A stretch of 64,000 nucleotides of DNA from the NCBI RefSeq assembly GCF_963674925.1, contig NZ_OY771647.1:1689501-1753500 (forward strand), written 5' to 3'. The notes under the pieces were generated by a model that made no database searches, was not told the DNA's origin, and saw only the letters and a list, made by a program, of their open reading frames with translations. The position numbers and the translations under genes were made by a program. Below, piece by piece: positions 52,309 to 60,288 of the stretch (positions within the stretch are counted from its first letter, which is position 1; the number at the start of each line of letters is the position of its first letter). The stretch comes from an uncultured Draconibacterium sp. (GTDB lineage: Bacteria > Bacteroidota > Bacteroidia > Bacteroidales > Prolixibacteraceae).

Positions 52309-53418
52309 CTATATCAATGTTTCGTTCGTTTTATATTCTACATATAAATAATCGTAATGGATGACCGGTTTTTGTTTGTCGGATTGTTTCTCCTTTTCAA
52401 TTTTCTCGGAGCCGTACGAGGCTTTCCCCATACCGACAAACTCACCGTTTATGCCAGTTATTTTAATTAAATCTCCTTTTTTGAATTCGCTTTCAATTTT
52501 CTCAATCCCCACCGGAAGCAAGCTAACGGCCTTATCGGAAAGCAGTGCTTTTCTTGCTCCTTCGTTAATTTGTACCTGTCCCTTTGCAAAACCATCAGAA
52601 TAGCCGATCCATTTTTTTACGCCGCTTGATGGTTTCTCGTTAGGTACGAAAAAAGTGTGTTTTAGGTTTTTCGATTTGTCAAGCAGATCGATAAGAATAT
52701 TGGTGCGCGTTCCGTTTGCTACGTGAACACCAATTCCATCGCCGGCCACTTTTTTGGCAATGCGGAATTTGGTAAGCATTCCGCCGCGGCCAAAATCTGA
52801 TCGTTCTGCCGAGATGGCATCCTGCGGGCCTTTGTCTGTTACCTGAATACGCTCAATCAGTTCGGCTCCCTCGCTGTCGGGATGTGCGGTGTAAACTCCG
52901 TCGATATTGCTGAGAATGATCAGTGCTTCGGAATTTACCATCGAAGCAATCAGTCCGGAAAGTTCGTCGTTATCAGTAAACATTAATTCGGTTACCGAAA
53001 TGGTATCATTTTCATTTACAATCGGAATCACCTTGTTCTCAAGCAAAGTGGTGATGCAGTTTTTCATGTTCAGGTAATGCGCGCGGCTCGAGAAATTTTC
53101 CTTGGTAGTGAGTACCTGCGCACAGGTAAGCCCCTCTTCGTGGAAAAAATCAGAATAACGCGAAATTAACTTTACCTGACCCAGTGCAGCCCATAACTGT
53201 CGTTGCGATACGGCGTCCGACTTTTTTGTTTCTTTCATTACAGCGCGGCCTGCAGCAACTGCCCCCGAAGAGACCAAAACCACCTCAACGCCATTTTTTT
53301 GCAAATGAGCAATTTGGTCTACCAGGTGGGCAATGCGCGCCACGTTTAGTGTTCCGTCGGCTTTGGCCAGCACATTACTACCTACTTTTACTGTTATTTT
53401 TTTATAGCGGGTCTGCAC
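52309..53418 (-). CDS. proB: Glutamate 5-kinase with PUA domain
   Basis: Commits glutamate to proline by phosphorylation. The amino-acid-kinase domain (about 1-255) begins ITVKVGSNVLAKADG, with VVLVSSGAVAAGR, VIPIVNENDTIS, FTDNDELSGLIASM and GRGGMLTKFRIAKK. A C-terminal PUA domain (about 275-355) follows with GFAKGQVQINEGARKALL. Feedback inhibition by proline is usual for the family. It is 369 residues, starting 6 bases after proC. Confidence 0.96.
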   Translation of the reverse strand: MQTRYKKITVKVGSNVLAKADGTLNVARIAHLVDQIAHLQKNGVEVVLVSSGAVAAGRAVMKETKKSDAVSQRQLWAALGQVKLISRYSDFFHEEGLTCAQVLTTKENFSSRAHYLNMKNCITTLLENKVIPIVNENDTISVTELMFTDNDELSGLIASMVNSEALIILSNIDGVYTAHPDSEGAELIERIQVTDKGPQDAISAERSDFGRGGMLTKFRIAKKVAGDGIGVHVANGTRTNILIDLLDKSKNLKHTFFVPNEKPSSGVKKWIGYSDGFAKGQVQINEGARKALLSDKAVSLLPVGIEKIESEFKKGDLIKITGINGEFVGMGKASYGSEKIEKEKQSDKQKPVIHYDYLYVEYKTNETLI

Positions 53419-53424
53419 AATTTT

Positions 53425-54222
53425 TTAGTTGTCTTTTATTTTTTTATACGAGGCCAGCACTCCCTGAATTAATGAGGAACTAAAGCCTTTGTGTTCCATT
53501 TCGTTCAATCCGGTAATCGTAACGCCCATCGGAGTGGTTACTTTGTCGATTTCTCTTTCGGGGTGATGTCCCGATTGTAACAACAATTCGGTTGCACCTT
53601 TTACTGTTTGTGCGGTGATTAGCTGTGCCATTTCGGCGCTAAAGCCGATCTCGATGCCGCCTTGCATGGCTGCACGGATATAACGCAGCGCATAAGCAAT
53701 ACCACACGACGAAAGTACCGTTGCAGCTGCCATCAGTTCTTCCGGAATCTCGATGGTTTTTCCCAGTTTGTCGAACAGTTCAACTACATACTCGCGGTAT
53801 GGTTCGGTGTTGCCATTTGCCGAAATACAGGTTAGCGATTCCTGTAACGCAATCGCAGTGTTTGGCATTACTCTAAAAATGGGGATGTCGGTTCCTGCCA
53901 TTTTCCCCAGGTCATCGATGCCAACTCCCGCAACAATGGAAATGAAAATCTTCTCCGGCGACAAAATGGGTTTCAGGTTGTTAATTACTCCCTCAATATG
54001 ATAGGGTTTTACGGCTACAATAATCACGTCAGCATCTTTTGCTGCATCGATGTTGTTTTCGTAAGCATCAATTCCAAGCTCGCTCATTTTTTTGAGCGTT
54101 GCTTCTTTTCTGTCGGAAACAGAGATGTTACCAGCTTCAACTGAACCCGATTTTAAAAGGCCAAGTGCAATGGCACCTCCCATGTTTCCTACACCGATTA
54201 TTGCTATTTTTTTATTTTCCAT
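53425..54222 (-). CDS. proC: Pyrroline-5-carboxylate reductase
   Basis: The last step of proline synthesis. A 265-residue NAD(P)-dependent reductase: Rossmann motif IAIIGVGNMGGAIALGLL, central VIIVAVKPYHIEGV, FRVMPNTAIALQESLTCI, and C-terminal signature SPxGxT in the form TTPMGVTITGLNEMEHKG. The start at 54222 (MENKK) is preferred to a frame from 54252 that adds ten atypical residues. It sits between argD and proB on the same strand, which ties proline and arginine synthesis into one transcription unit. Confidence 0.96.
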   Translation of the reverse strand: MENKKIAIIGVGNMGGAIALGLLKSGSVEAGNISVSDRKEATLKKMSELGIDAYENNIDAAKDADVIIVAVKPYHIEGVINNLKPILSPEKIFISIVAGVGIDDLGKMAGTDIPIFRVMPNTAIALQESLTCISANGNTEPYREYVVELFDKLGKTIEIPEELMAAATVLSSCGIAYALRYIRAAMQGGIEIGFSAEMAQLITAQTVKGATELLLQSGHHPEREIDKVTTPMGVTITGLNEMEHKGFSSSLIQGVLASYKKIKDN

Positions 54223-54260
54223 TTTGTCGAATTTAGAAAATGTCGTGTTCAAATCATTTT

Positions 54261-55397
54261 TTATTCAGCAAACGAACCAAGTACTTCTGCAAATGCAGCT
54301 AAAAAGGTGTCGGCTTGTTCGGTTGTAAGGCTGAGCGGTGGCAACAGCCTGATAATATTTTGCCCCGATACACCGGTAAAAATACCGTAATCGAAAAGCA
54401 ATTTCTTGCGAATTTCGGCAATTGGCTTCTTAAATTCCAACCCGATCATCAATCCTTCTCCTCTGATCTCAAACTCTGCATCAATTGCTGCCAATTTATC
54501 CATCAGGTAATTTCCAACTTTTTCGGCATTCTCAACCAGGTTTTCGTCTTTCATTACGTCGAGAACTGCAATGGCAGCAGCACAAGCCAGGTGGTTACCT
54601 CCAAATGTGGTTCCGAGCATGCCAAACCACGGCTCAATTTCCGGTTGAATCAGTACGCCTCCAATCGGGAATCCGTTACCCATTCCTTTTGCCATGGTAA
54701 CAATGTCGGGTTTTATATCGGTGTGCTGGTAGGCGAAAAATTTTCCGCTTCGTCCGTAACCTGATTGTATTTCATCCAGAATTAGAACGGCCACATATTT
54801 TTCGGTCAGTTGTTTTAGTTTGGTCAGGAATTCGGTATCGGGAACATAAATTCCACCAATTCCCTGAATCCCTTCAACAATTACAGCCGCCACATCGCCT
54901 TGTTTTAAAACTTCTTCTGTTGCGTTAATATCGTTAAACGGCAGGATAACCGCATTGTCGGTTTCGTTAACAGGAGCAATAATTTTTGGATTATCGGTAA
55001 TGGCAACCGCAGCAGAGGTGCGTCCGTGGAAGCCTTTTTTATAAGAGATAATTTTCTTTTTACCGGTTATAAAAGAGGCCAGTTTCAGTGCATTCTCATT
55101 GGCTTCGGCACCCGAGTTACAAAGAAATAACTGATAATCTTCGCAGCCCGATTGTTTACCTAATTTTTCAGCCAGTTCCTTTTGTAAAGGATTCTGAACA
55201 GAGTTGGAATAAAATCCGATTTGCTGAAGTTGATTGCTTATTTTTTCAACATAAGTCGGGTGGCTGTGCCCGATTGAAATTACCGCGTGCCCGCCGTAAA
55301 GATCGAGGTACTTCTTTCCGTTCTCATCCCAAACATAACAGCCTTCTGCCTTAACGGGAGTGATGTCGAAAAGTGGATATACGTTAAATAGTTCCAT
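54261..55397 (-). CDS. argD: Acetylornithine/succinylornithine aminotransferase
   Basis: A PLP enzyme converting N-acyl-glutamate semialdehyde to N-acyl-ornithine. At 378 residues it is of normal size. Motifs are FLCNSGAEANENALKLA, FHGRTSAAVAIT, VAVLILDEIQSGYGRSG and IVTMAKGMGNGFPIGG, the last carrying the Schiff-base Lys. It could use acetyl or succinyl substrates; ArgF' suggests succinyl. It lies between argC and proC. The argC-argD spacer holds an ATCAGCG-type repeat. Confidence 0.93.
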   Translation of the reverse strand: MELFNVYPLFDITPVKAEGCYVWDENGKKYLDLYGGHAVISIGHSHPTYVEKISNQLQQIGFYSNSVQNPLQKELAEKLGKQSGCEDYQLFLCNSGAEANENALKLASFITGKKKIISYKKGFHGRTSAAVAITDNPKIIAPVNETDNAVILPFNDINATEEVLKQGDVAAVIVEGIQGIGGIYVPDTEFLTKLKQLTEKYVAVLILDEIQSGYGRSGKFFAYQHTDIKPDIVTMAKGMGNGFPIGGVLIQPEIEPWFGMLGTTFGGNHLACAAAIAVLDVMKDENLVENAEKVGNYLMDKLAAIDAEFEIRGEGLMIGLEFKKPIAEIRKKLLFDYGIFTGVSGQNIIRLLPPLSLTTEQADTFLAAFAEVLGSFAE

Positions 55398-55402
55398 TCG
55401 TT

Positions 55403-55495
55403 TGTGATTGGAACGCTGATGACGCTGATTTCGAAGATGTGCACTGATTTCTTTCAGTGAGAATCTGCAAAATCTGTGTTATCTGCGTTCAGTTT
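55403..55495. repeat. ATCAGCG/ATCTGCG-type dispersed repeat in the argC-argD spacer
   Basis: It contains aacgctgatgacgctgattt, gcactgatttctttcagtga and, towards argC, aaatctgtgttatctgcgtt; the last part matches 2694-2715 in inverse orientation. Confidence 0.55.
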
Positions 55496-56463
55496 TAAAA
55501 TGCTACCGGTTTTAAACTTAGTCCGGTTTTCTCATCCAGGCCAAACATCAGGTTCATATTCTGAACTGCCTGTCCGGATGCGCCTTTTATTAAATTATCG
55601 GTTAAGCTGATTATTACCAGTTTGTTACCGTGTTTTTCCAAATAAATTACGCCTTTGTTCGTATTTACAACCTGTTTTACTCCCGGGTTTTTGTCGGTAA
55701 CAAAAACGAAGGGGTGATCGGCGTAGTAATCCTTGTATATTTCGTTGGCTTCTTCAAGCGAGCCATCAAATTTTGTATAACAGGCAACAAAAATACCGCG
55801 TGTGTGGTTTCCGCGAATCGGTACAAAGTTGAAATCCTTTTCAAATCCCGGCTGTAATTGCATAAGACTTTGAATGATCTCACCTTCGTGCTGGTGCTCG
55901 AAAATTTTATAAGCCGAAACATTGCTGCTACGCCAGCTAAAGTGCGACGTTGCCGTTGGTTTTTGCCCCGCACCGGTTGATCCGGTTATTGCCTGAACAT
56001 GGATTTCATCCTGCAACAAATCGTTAGCAGCAAGTGGCAGTAGCGCCAGTTGAATTCCGGTAGCAAAACAGCCCGGGTTGGCAATTCGTTCTGACGATTC
56101 AATTTCTTCGCGGTTTAATTCAGGTAAACCGTAAACAAAGTCGTTGCCTTCTCTTTTAAGTCTGTAGTCGTGGCTTAAGTCGATAATTTTCAAATATTGT
56201 GGGAAAGTATTTTTCTCCATGAATTCGATCGACTTGCCGTGACCCATACAAAGAAAAATAACATCCACTTCGTCAAAAGGCATTTGGTCGGTGAATTTGA
56301 TTTCGGTTTCGCCCAGCAAATCAATGTGTACATCCGAAATCAGGTTGCCCGCATTACTGGTGCTTTGCACAAAACCAATTTCTGCTTGCGGATGATTTAA
56401 TAAAATTCTCAACAGCTCTCCGGCGGTATATCCGGCTCCTCCTATAATTCCAACTTTAATCAT
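55495..56463 (-). CDS. argC: N-acetyl (or N-succinyl)-gamma-glutamyl-phosphate reductase
   Basis: Reduces acylglutamyl phosphate to the semialdehyde. A 322-residue protein: N-terminal NADP fold VGIIGGAGYTAGELLRILLNHP, catalytic Cys in NPGCFATGIQLALLPL (about residue 131), and conserved His in FVPIRGNHTRGIF. Length is that of the shorter ArgC class. Lies between argG and argD; its substrate kinase argB is not in the window. Confidence 0.96.
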   Translation of the reverse strand: MIKVGIIGGAGYTAGELLRILLNHPQAEIGFVQSTSNAGNLISDVHIDLLGETEIKFTDQMPFDEVDVIFLCMGHGKSIEFMEKNTFPQYLKIIDLSHDYRLKREGNDFVYGLPELNREEIESSERIANPGCFATGIQLALLPLAANDLLQDEIHVQAITGSTGAGQKPTATSHFSWRSSNVSAYKIFEHQHEGEIIQSLMQLQPGFEKDFNFVPIRGNHTRGIFVACYTKFDGSLEEANEIYKDYYADHPFVFVTDKNPGVKQVVNTNKGVIYLEKHGNKLVIISLTDNLIKGASGQAVQNMNLMFGLDEKTGLSLKPVAF

Positions 56464-56465
56464 TT

Positions 56466-56545
56466 GATTAACGATTGTAGATTAACGATTTTTGATTTCT
56501 TATTTTTCCTTCTAAAATCAGTATTCGTTAATCATCATTCAACAT
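56466..56545. repeat. GATTAACGA-family inverted repeat without cargo (argC-argG spacer)
   Basis: GATTAACGATTTTTGATT (56480-56497) faces AATCAGTATTCGTTAATC (56516-56533), 15 of 18 bases inverted. An extra GATTAACGATT sits at 56466-56476 and CATCATTC follows on the right. The arms belong to the same family as those around the element between carA and carB, but only 18 bases separate them here. Confidence 0.6.
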
Positions 56546-56547
56546 TC

Positions 56548-57741
56548 TTATAAACTTCCGTTTACCTTATTATATATTTTCAACGAATTCGATAAGATTT
56601 TGGTAAATCCTTTTACATCGTCAGCTGTCCATGCTTCAACGGTTTCGCCGTACTGGCCAAATCCTGAATTCATTAAATCGTGTTCCGATTCAATACCAAC
56701 TAACTCGAAGTGGTAAGGTTTCAGTTTTACGATCACTTTGCCGGTTACGTTTTCCTGAGTCGATTCGAGGAAATCTTCGATGTTACGCATAACCGGCTCC
56801 TGGTACATGGCTTCGTGCAGGAACATGCCGTACCAGTTGCCCAACTGTTCTTTCCAGTACGACTGCCATTTGGTAAGCGTATGTTTTTCCAGCAGGTGGT
56901 GCGCTTTAATGGTAATTAGCGGAGCAGCTGCCTCAAACCCAACGCGGCCTTTGATACCAATAATGGTGTCGCCAACGTGCGTGTCGCGGCCAATAGCATA
57001 TTTCGATGCAACTTCTTCCAGCGCACGGATCACATCAGGGCCGTTTTCATAAAATTCACCGTCAAGCGAAACCAGTTCACCTTTTTCAAAACCCAATTCA
57101 ATGGTTTTTGTTTCGGTGGCTTCCAGTTGACTTGGATAAGCCTCTTCCGGCAGATTTTTATCGGTGGTCAATGTCTCTTTTCCGCCAACGCTGGTTCCCC
57201 AAAGTCCCTGGTTAATGGAGTATTCCATTTTTGTGAAATCGGCCTCGAAACCGTATTTCTTCAGGTAATCAATTTCGTACTGACGCGTGAGTAACATATC
57301 GCGGGTTGGCGTAATGATTTCAATTTCAGGAGCCAAAACCTGGAAAGTAAGGTCGAAACGAATCTGGTCGTTTCCGGCACCGGTACTACCATGAGCGATG
57401 TATTGGGCACCTATTTCTTTGGCATACTCAATAATGGCGATGGCCTGGAATGCTCTTTCGGAGCTTACCGAAATTGGGTAGGTGTTATTACGTAGTACAT
57501 TACCAAAAACCATGTAACGAATACATTTTTCGTAATACTCGTTAGTTACGTCGAGTGTTATGTGCTCAACTGCGCCCAGGGCCAGTGCACGTTCTTCAAT
57601 GGCTTTTAACTCCTCGTCGGAGAATCCGCCTGTGTTGGCAATTGCTGTATAAACATCATAACCTTTTTCTTCTTTCAGGTATTTTACACAAAACGATGTG
57701 TCTAAACCTCCGCTAAATGCCAGTACCAATTTTTTACTCAT
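56548..57741 (-). CDS. argG: Argininosuccinate synthase
   Basis: Joins citrulline and aspartate with ATP. Here citrulline would derive from acylcitrulline after deacylation. The N-terminal PP-loop-like LAFSGGLDTSFCVKYL is complete, followed by AHGSTGAGNDQIRF, TPTRDMLLTRQYEIDYL and the C-terminal half with GRDTHVGDTIIGIKGRVGFEAAAPL. The 397-residue length is usual. It follows the GNAT gene on the minus strand. Confidence 0.96.
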   Translation of the reverse strand: MSKKLVLAFSGGLDTSFCVKYLKEEKGYDVYTAIANTGGFSDEELKAIEERALALGAVEHITLDVTNEYYEKCIRYMVFGNVLRNNTYPISVSSERAFQAIAIIEYAKEIGAQYIAHGSTGAGNDQIRFDLTFQVLAPEIEIITPTRDMLLTRQYEIDYLKKYGFEADFTKMEYSINQGLWGTSVGGKETLTTDKNLPEEAYPSQLEATETKTIELGFEKGELVSLDGEFYENGPDVIRALEEVASKYAIGRDTHVGDTIIGIKGRVGFEAAAPLITIKAHHLLEKHTLTKWQSYWKEQLGNWYGMFLHEAMYQEPVMRNIEDFLESTQENVTGKVIVKLKPYHFELVGIESEHDLMNSGFGQYGETVEAWTADDVKGFTKILSNSLKIYNKVNGSL

Positions 57742-57822
57742 GTCTCAATATCTTTAAAAGAGTGACGGCGTTTGTTATTCAACTTAAGTCTGTAGCTGTC
57801 TGTCGAATAGCGAGCCGCCACT

Positions 57823-58482
57823 CTACTTATTTTTATCTGTTATTTTATTTTTCTTTTTTGCAACGCCTACAAATCGTTTTGGCAGAAGATCGAGCAGGCT
57901 GCGTTTCCGAATCCCGTTTCCGTTGGCGTAGGTTGGTTTTTCCCATGCCGGGTCGTACAACATTCCGGTGCACAGGCATTTTGTTCGCCCGGTACGCTCT
58001 AGAATATCGTGGTTAACACATCCCTGGCAACCTTTCCAAAACTGGTCGTCTAAGGTTAACTCCGAAAATGTAACCGGACGGTAACCCAGTTCGTGGTTGA
58101 TTTTCATTACCGCCAAACCGGTAGTTAAACCAAATATTTTCGAGTTCGGATATTTCTTGCGCGAAAGTTCGAAGGCCTTTTTCTTAATCGCTTTTGCAAG
58201 GCCTATTCCACGGTATTCTTCACCAACAATTAAACCCGAGTTAGCCACAAAGCCTTTTTCCTGCCAGGTTTCTATGTAGCAAAAACCGGCAAAGGTGTCT
58301 CCTTCAAGAGCAATAATTGCTTTTCCCTCTTTCATTTTCGAAGAGAGGTATTCAAATGTACGACGTGCAATACCGGTGCCGCGTTGTTTCGATGCACTGT
58401 CGATAGCGTCGTTTATGTCGTCGATAAATTTCAGGTGATTTTCGTCGGCAATTAAAACTTTAATATTTTCTAAACTCTTCAT
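57823..58482 (-). CDS. GNAT-family acyltransferase in the arginine operon (candidate N-acylglutamate synthase)
   Basis: A 219-residue GNAT protein. The acyl-CoA pyrophosphate loop is GEEYRGIGLAKAI (88-100). The C-terminal third is atypical for GNATs and holds four cysteines, CQGC (152-155) and CLC (169-171), which could bind a metal. It is the second gene of the cluster, 8 bases after argR and ahead of argG. Since no argA, argJ or argE lies here, the first committed acylation of glutamate is the obvious job; that rests on genomic context plus recall that a GNAT of this kind fills the step in Bacteroides. Acetyl or succinyl donor is open. Confidence 0.75.
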   Translation of the reverse strand: MKSLENIKVLIADENHLKFIDDINDAIDSASKQRGTGIARRTFEYLSSKMKEGKAIIALEGDTFAGFCYIETWQEKGFVANSGLIVGEEYRGIGLAKAIKKKAFELSRKKYPNSKIFGLTTGLAVMKINHELGYRPVTFSELTLDDQFWKGCQGCVNHDILERTGRTKCLCTGMLYDPAWEKPTYANGNGIRKRSLLDLLPKRFVGVAKKKNKITDKNK

Positions 58483-58490
58483 CCTTCGAT

Positions 58491-58976
58491 CTACAATTTG
58501 TCGTTAAGCTTTGGCAGAATTTTAATTAATGCCTCAGTCAAATCATTTTTCGATATTCCTTCCCTTTGTATTATTAATATAGTATCGTCTCCGGCAACGG
58601 TTCCTAAAATTTCCCACGAACTAGCCGAATCGATTACAGCTGCAATGCTGCTGGCGTATCCGGGCAGCGTTCGTAAAACGGCCAGGTTTCCCGAAAACTG
58701 TATGTCTTTAAAGCCGTCGGCCAGGTAATTTATACGGTTAATATGTTCTGAATTTTGTCGTTCAGCTTGTCCGTTTTCAGGAATCGTATAAAGGTATCCT
58801 TTAGCCGGATGTGGCACTTTTGCTACCTGCAGCACTTTTAAATCGCGCGATAATGTAGCTTGTGTCAGTTCGAATCCGCGGCGTTTTAGTTCAACCAATA
58901 ATTCGTCCTGGCTGTGTACACTGCCTCTTTGGATTATTTTTCGGATTTCTCGTTGTCTTTGTACTTTATTCTTCAT
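58491..58976 (-). CDS. argR: Arginine repressor
   Basis: A 161-residue ArgR/AhrC protein. The N-terminal winged-helix domain (about 1-75) has IRKIIQRGSVHSQDELLVEL and the recognition segment TQATLSRDLKVLQV with the SR pair. The C-terminal trimerisation and arginine-binding domain shows LPGYASSIAAVID and GTVAGDDTILII, with the DD pair that binds arginine. The start at 58976 (MKNKVQ) is preferred; alternatives at 58991 and 59018 would place the ARG box inside the coding sequence. It is the first gene of the minus-strand arg-pro cluster and is divergent from carA. Confidence 0.94.
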   Translation of the reverse strand: MKNKVQRQREIRKIIQRGSVHSQDELLVELKRRGFELTQATLSRDLKVLQVAKVPHPAKGYLYTIPENGQAERQNSEHINRINYLADGFKDIQFSGNLAVLRTLPGYASSIAAVIDSASSWEILGTVAGDDTILIIQREGISKNDLTEALIKILPKLNDKL

Positions 58977-59011
58977 TGAATAAATATTCATTTGTAATGC
59001 AAAAATATACA
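58977..59011. promoter_or_regulatory. Tandem ARG boxes (ArgR operator)
   Basis: Box 1, TGAATAAATATTCA (58977-58990), is a perfect match to the palindromic TGAAT-N4-ATTCA consensus and abuts the argR start codon. Box 2, TGCAAAAATATACA (58998-59011), matches 7 of 10 conserved positions. Their starts are exactly 21 bp apart, the canonical spacing for an ArgR hexamer. Box 2 covers the minus-strand -7 element TATTTTTG (59000-59007), so autorepression is likely. Confidence 0.85.
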
Positions 59012-59050
59012 TTTTCATAAAAGAACAGGTAAGAATTTCAGAATATTTTC

Positions 59051-59058
59051 TATTTTTG
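59051..59058 (+). promoter_or_regulatory. Candidate -7 promoter element of carAB
   Basis: TATTTTTG fits TAnnTTTG. No TTTG is present at the expected -33 distance. It is 44 bases from, and divergent to, the like element of argR. Confidence 0.45.
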
Positions 59059-59095
59059 CATCGGAAAATGATTTTAATATCATGTTCTTAACATT

Positions 59096-59140
59096 ATGGC
59101 TGATAAAGTGTATTTGAAAATAAGTATAAAGAATAACTGA
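59096..59140 (+). CDS. Possible leader peptide of carAB (14 codons)
   Basis: ATG at 59096 opens MADKVYLKISIKNN and stops with TGA at 59138-59140, the base before the terminator-like stem begins. It contains no arginine codon, so classical arginine-codon attenuation is not supported. Its placement suggests that ribosome position could still affect folding of the hairpin. Confidence 0.35.
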   Translation: MADKVYLKISIKNN

Positions 59141-59179
59141 AATGCGTTTGAACTATTTTAGGGCAAGCGCATTTTTTTT
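59141..59179 (+). terminator. Terminator-like hairpin in the carAB leader (candidate attenuator)
   Basis: AATGCGTTTG (59141-59150) pairs with CAAGCGCATT (59164-59173), ten pairs with one G-U, around a U-rich 13-base loop, followed by a run of T up to 59179. It ends 17 bases before the carA ATG. This is where an attenuator would act; a competing antiterminator stem was not found by eye. Confidence 0.7.
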
Positions 59180-59196
59180 AATTATTAAATCGGAAT

Positions 59197-60276
59197 ATGT
59201 ACAAAGTAAAACAGGCAAAATTAACGCTTGAAGACGGGACGGTTTTTATGGGAAAATCCTTCGGAAGCGAAAAGTCGGTGGCCGGAGAGGTCGTTTTTTA
59301 TACAGCAATGACGGGGTATCCGGAAAGTTTGACTGATCCATCATACACTGGGCAAATCCTGGTGTCGACCTACCCAATGATTGGGAATTATGGCGTTCCT
59401 TTTAACAGGAAAGAGAACGGAATACACAAATATTATGAATCGCACAAATTGCACATTTCCGGTCTGATAATCTCTGATTACTCGTTTGAATTTAGCCACT
59501 GGAATGCTGAAAAAAGTTTGAGTGATTGGCTAAAAGAATACGAAGTGCCGGGTTTATTCGACATCGACACGAGAGCCTTAACGAAAATTTTACGTGAGAA
59601 AGGTTCTATGTTGGGTAAGATCGAATTTGAAGATGAAATTGACTTTTACGATCCGAACAAAGAAAACCTGGTAGCCGTTGCGAGTTGCAAGGAGCGCGAG
59701 GTTTACGGAGATGGAGAACACAAAGTGGTACTGGTTGACTGCGGCGTAAAAAACAATATTATTCGTTGTTTACTTAAGCGCGGAGCAACTGTTATTCGTG
59801 TACCATGGGATTACGATTATACAAAAGAAGACTTTGATGGGTTGTTTATTTCTAACGGACCGGGCGATCCGGCAAATTGCGATGCAACCGTTGAATACAT
59901 TAAAAATGTAATTGGGGTTGAAAAGCCAATTATGGGAATTTGCCTGGGGAACCAACTACTGGCACGCGCCGCCGGTGCCGAAACCTATAAATTGAAATTT
60001 GGGCACCGTAGTCACAACCAACCGGTGTTGTTAGAAGGAACAAACAAATGTTACATCACTTCGCAAAACCATGGATTTGCGGTAGCAACAGAAACATTAT
60101 CTGAAGACTGGGAACCATTGTTTACCAATGTAAATGATGGAACCAACGAAGGAATCAGGCATAAAACAAAGCCCTTTTTCTCAACTCAGTTTCACCCGGA
60201 AGCATCAAGTGGTCCGGTGGATACGGAGTTTTTATTTGATGAATTCATTAAAAATATCGTAGAGAGCAAGAAATAG
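59197..60276 (+). CDS. carA: Carbamoyl-phosphate synthase small subunit
   Basis: The glutaminase subunit supplying ammonia for carbamoyl phosphate, shared by arginine and pyrimidine synthesis. The N-terminal domain (about 1-150) opens AKLTLEDGTVFMGKSFG and includes FYTAMTGYPESLTDPSYTGQI. The class I amidotransferase domain has FISNGPGDPANC, nucleophile Cys in MGICLGNQLL, and the Cys-His-Glu triad completed by FHPEASSGP. 359 residues. Normally carB follows directly; here a four-helix-bundle gene lies between. Confidence 0.97.
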   Translation: MYKVKQAKLTLEDGTVFMGKSFGSEKSVAGEVVFYTAMTGYPESLTDPSYTGQILVSTYPMIGNYGVPFNRKENGIHKYYESHKLHISGLIISDYSFEFSHWNAEKSLSDWLKEYEVPGLFDIDTRALTKILREKGSMLGKIEFEDEIDFYDPNKENLVAVASCKEREVYGDGEHKVVLVDCGVKNNIIRCLLKRGATVIRVPWDYDYTKEDFDGLFISNGPGDPANCDATVEYIKNVIGVEKPIMGICLGNQLLARAAGAETYKLKFGHRSHNQPVLLEGTNKCYITSQNHGFAVATETLSEDWEPLFTNVNDGTNEGIRHKTKPFFSTQFHPEASSGPVDTEFLFDEFIKNIVESKK

Positions 60277-60288
60277 GATTGAACCGCA

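Noticed and set aside
59096..59140. Classical arginine attenuation for carAB
   Set aside because: The 14-codon frame has no arginine codons, so ribosome stalling at Arg cannot be the signal. Other attenuation modes remain open.
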